Part shown: positions 63,701 through 64,000 of the stretch, in pieces | Numbering within the stretch: position 1 is the stretch's first letter | How the letters are laid out: each line of letters begins with the position of its first letter | Source: Albidovulum sp. | GTDB taxonomy: Bacteria > Pseudomonadota > Alphaproteobacteria > Rhodobacterales > Rhodobacteraceae | Direction: 5' to 3' | Length of the DNA: 64,000 nucleotides | NCBI GenBank assembly: GCA_020637635.1 | Contig: JACKKB010000003.1 | Span: 434,001-498,000 of the forward strand | Notes under the pieces: model-generated | Told to the model about the DNA's origin: nothing | What the model saw: only the letters and a program-made list of their open reading frames with translations | Databases searched by the model: none | Program-made: the position numbers and the translations under genes

Positions 63701-64000
63701 GCCTCGAGCGGGAAGCGCCGCAGGACCGCGGCACAGAAGGAATGGATGGTCTGGATCTTGAGCCCGCCCGGCGTCTCGATCGCCCGCGCAAAGAGCCGCC
63801 GCGCCGCCGCAAGCGTTTCCGGCGTGACCGCGACATCGGCGCCAAGCGCCCGGAGCGCCTCGCGGAGCTTCGCCTCAGGCAGCATCGCCCACGTGCCGAG
63901 CCGCTCGAAGAGACGGTTCTGCATCTCGCCGGCCGCCGCCTTGGTGTAGGTCAGGCAGAGGATCTTCTGCGGTGCGGTGCCCGCCAGCAGCAACCGGGCC
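60706..64000 (-). CDS. addA: Double-strand break repair helicase-nuclease AddA, 5' end outside window
   Basis: About 1098 codons of the AddA subunit are visible. It works with AddB to resect DNA breaks for RecA. The window cuts just after the Walker A region; ILCLTYTKAAAGEMQNRLFERL (motif Ia) is the first visible motif. Walker B is LVDEAQDTSPAQW, and the RecB-type nuclease appears as VLAIDYKSN close to the C-terminus. It precedes trxA by 56 bases. The 5' end and addB should lie to the right. Confidence 0.92.
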   Translation of the reverse strand, partial: ARLLLAGTAPQKILCLTYTKAAAGEMQNRLFERLGTWAMLPEAKLREALRALGADVAVTPETLAAARRLFARAIETPGGLKIQTIHSFCAAVLRRFPLEALVSPDFTELDDQARRQLYAQILDEMADETRPGSDPGAVDALASLLGGEDLDHFLDRIGQNRDGFQAPLSRADAVVLFGLPSGFDGDALLREVFSGGEAALMSRLRDILGNGSPSERKSAETLVGLTAELRSPEDLALLERVLLRGKDAEKHGPFTARIGDFPTKTTRANAAAELMPDLEALMLRVEAARPRRLALAAAERAAALHRFAVAFLARYDAHKAARGFLDFDDLIRRTAALLSSQSVASWVLYRLDGGIDHMLVDEAQDTSPAQWEVIAHLAREFTAGESAREVARTLFVVGDKKQSIYSFQGADLGVFDRMREDFRTRHHAAQLPFQPLELVHSFRSSSAILDVVDLTFDDRAGTGLGGAPKHRAFHETLPGRVDVWAQVPKTEKPDQREWFEPVDILADDHHAVVLAKRLARQIRRMIDAGVRIPKDSGSKAVDAGDFLVLVQRRSDHFHEIIRACKKEGLEIAGADRLRLGGEVAVKDLVALLSFLALPEDDLSLASALRSPLFGVSEAELFDLAQPRPEGGFLWSALREGAEAHGETLAVLDDLRRQADFLRPYELLERMLIRHNGRRRLIGRLGIEAEDGIDALLDQALAYEAGEAPSLTGFLVWLQSEEVTVRRRADSAPGALRVMTVHGAKGLESPIVILPDTATPRNPRQVPILTVGDQAVWRTPAIESPAEIAEAAAAEAARRREERMRLLYVAMTRAKCWLIVCGAADAGDPDSWYRLVKDGAERAGAVLLPAEDEAFGPGLRVEHGDWPPNEPAPASETPARRVVLPDWAETRAGAPPASEAMLSPSALGGAKALAGDAGLDDAAAMRRGTLLHALLEELPDWPETSWRALADQVLARAAPPGTPAPDSAETETLFAEARTVLRAPELRPLFAPGTLSEVEIVAPVAALGGRRFGGAIDRLVIGPERVLAIDYKSNAIVPDRPEAVPEGILRQMGAYREMLAAIYPDRRIETAILWTRTGALMALPPEIVRAALGRTTIP

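Noticed and set aside
1..64000. tRNA, rRNA, CRISPR arrays, insertion sequences, prophage
   Set aside because: The gaps contain no cloverleaf, spaced repeats, transposase or phage gene that I could recognise.

Overview
The window is a gene-dense, GC-rich stretch of an alphaproteobacterial chromosome, almost certainly from Rhodobacterales (Rhodobacter/Paracoccus/Roseobacter relatives). This rests on family resemblance and gene order: a smo-type polyol operon, rho next to hemJ, mnmE-mnmG-rsmG-parA-parB, maf-aroE-coaE-dnaQ, and secB close to Tim44-like, MltA-like, Smr, hslUV, trxA and addA genes. I see no rRNA, tRNA, insertion sequence, prophage or CRISPR array. Almost all of it reads as vertically inherited core genome.

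Layout. 1-3.7 kb: the end of a mannitol/sorbitol ABC transporter operon (smoF fragment, smoG, smoK) and a mannitol dehydrogenase. 3.7-6.0 kb: leftward grxC, a Nit-type amidase, a MarR regulator and a ComF protein. 6.0-8.2 kb: a BioC/NDUFAF5-like methyltransferase, ferrochelatase, a strong bidirectional terminator and a tiny exported protein. 8.4-10.2 kb: two L,D-transpeptidase-like proteins around a CAP-domain lipoprotein. 10.2-15.8 kb: an RlmD-like rRNA methyltransferase, a pair of half-ABC exporters and a LysE exporter. 15.8-19.1 kb: CCA transferase, two Nudix enzymes and Hsp33. 19.1-20.8 kb: a divergent response-regulator phosphatase and Hpt protein. 20.8-28.7 kb: IlvA, an exported Ala-rich protein, ArgG, a periplasmic MsrA, a malic enzyme and an MFS transporter. 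28.8-35.7 kb: MutS, GrpE, HrcA, RNase PH, RdgB and HemW.

35.7-47 kb is the origin region. parB, parA, rsmG, mnmG, mnmE, rho and hemJ run leftwards; maf, aroE, coaE, dnaQ and a YihY protein run rightwards. The two groups diverge from a 458-bp non-coding gap at 43117-43574 that carries AT-rich tracts and DnaA-box-like 9-mers, which I propose as oriC. Two 15/16 matches to the ParB site parS lie inside the 5' ends of rsmG and mnmG, 3-6 kb from the gap.

47-64 kb: envelope biogenesis (TamB, TamA), SecB, FxsA, a Tim44-domain protein, an MltA-family protein, an Smr protein, an alpha/beta-hydrolase lipoprotein, hslU and hslV with a DUF2157 membrane protein between them, thioredoxin, and most of AddA, which runs off the right edge.

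The most useful observations are the oriC/parS architecture, the DUF2157 gene inside the hslVU operon, the 59-residue exported protein behind hemH, the Hpt/phosphatase pair, and an Ala-rich exported protein with an inverted repeat in its leader. I did not find a clear undescribed multi-gene system; these are the best leads.
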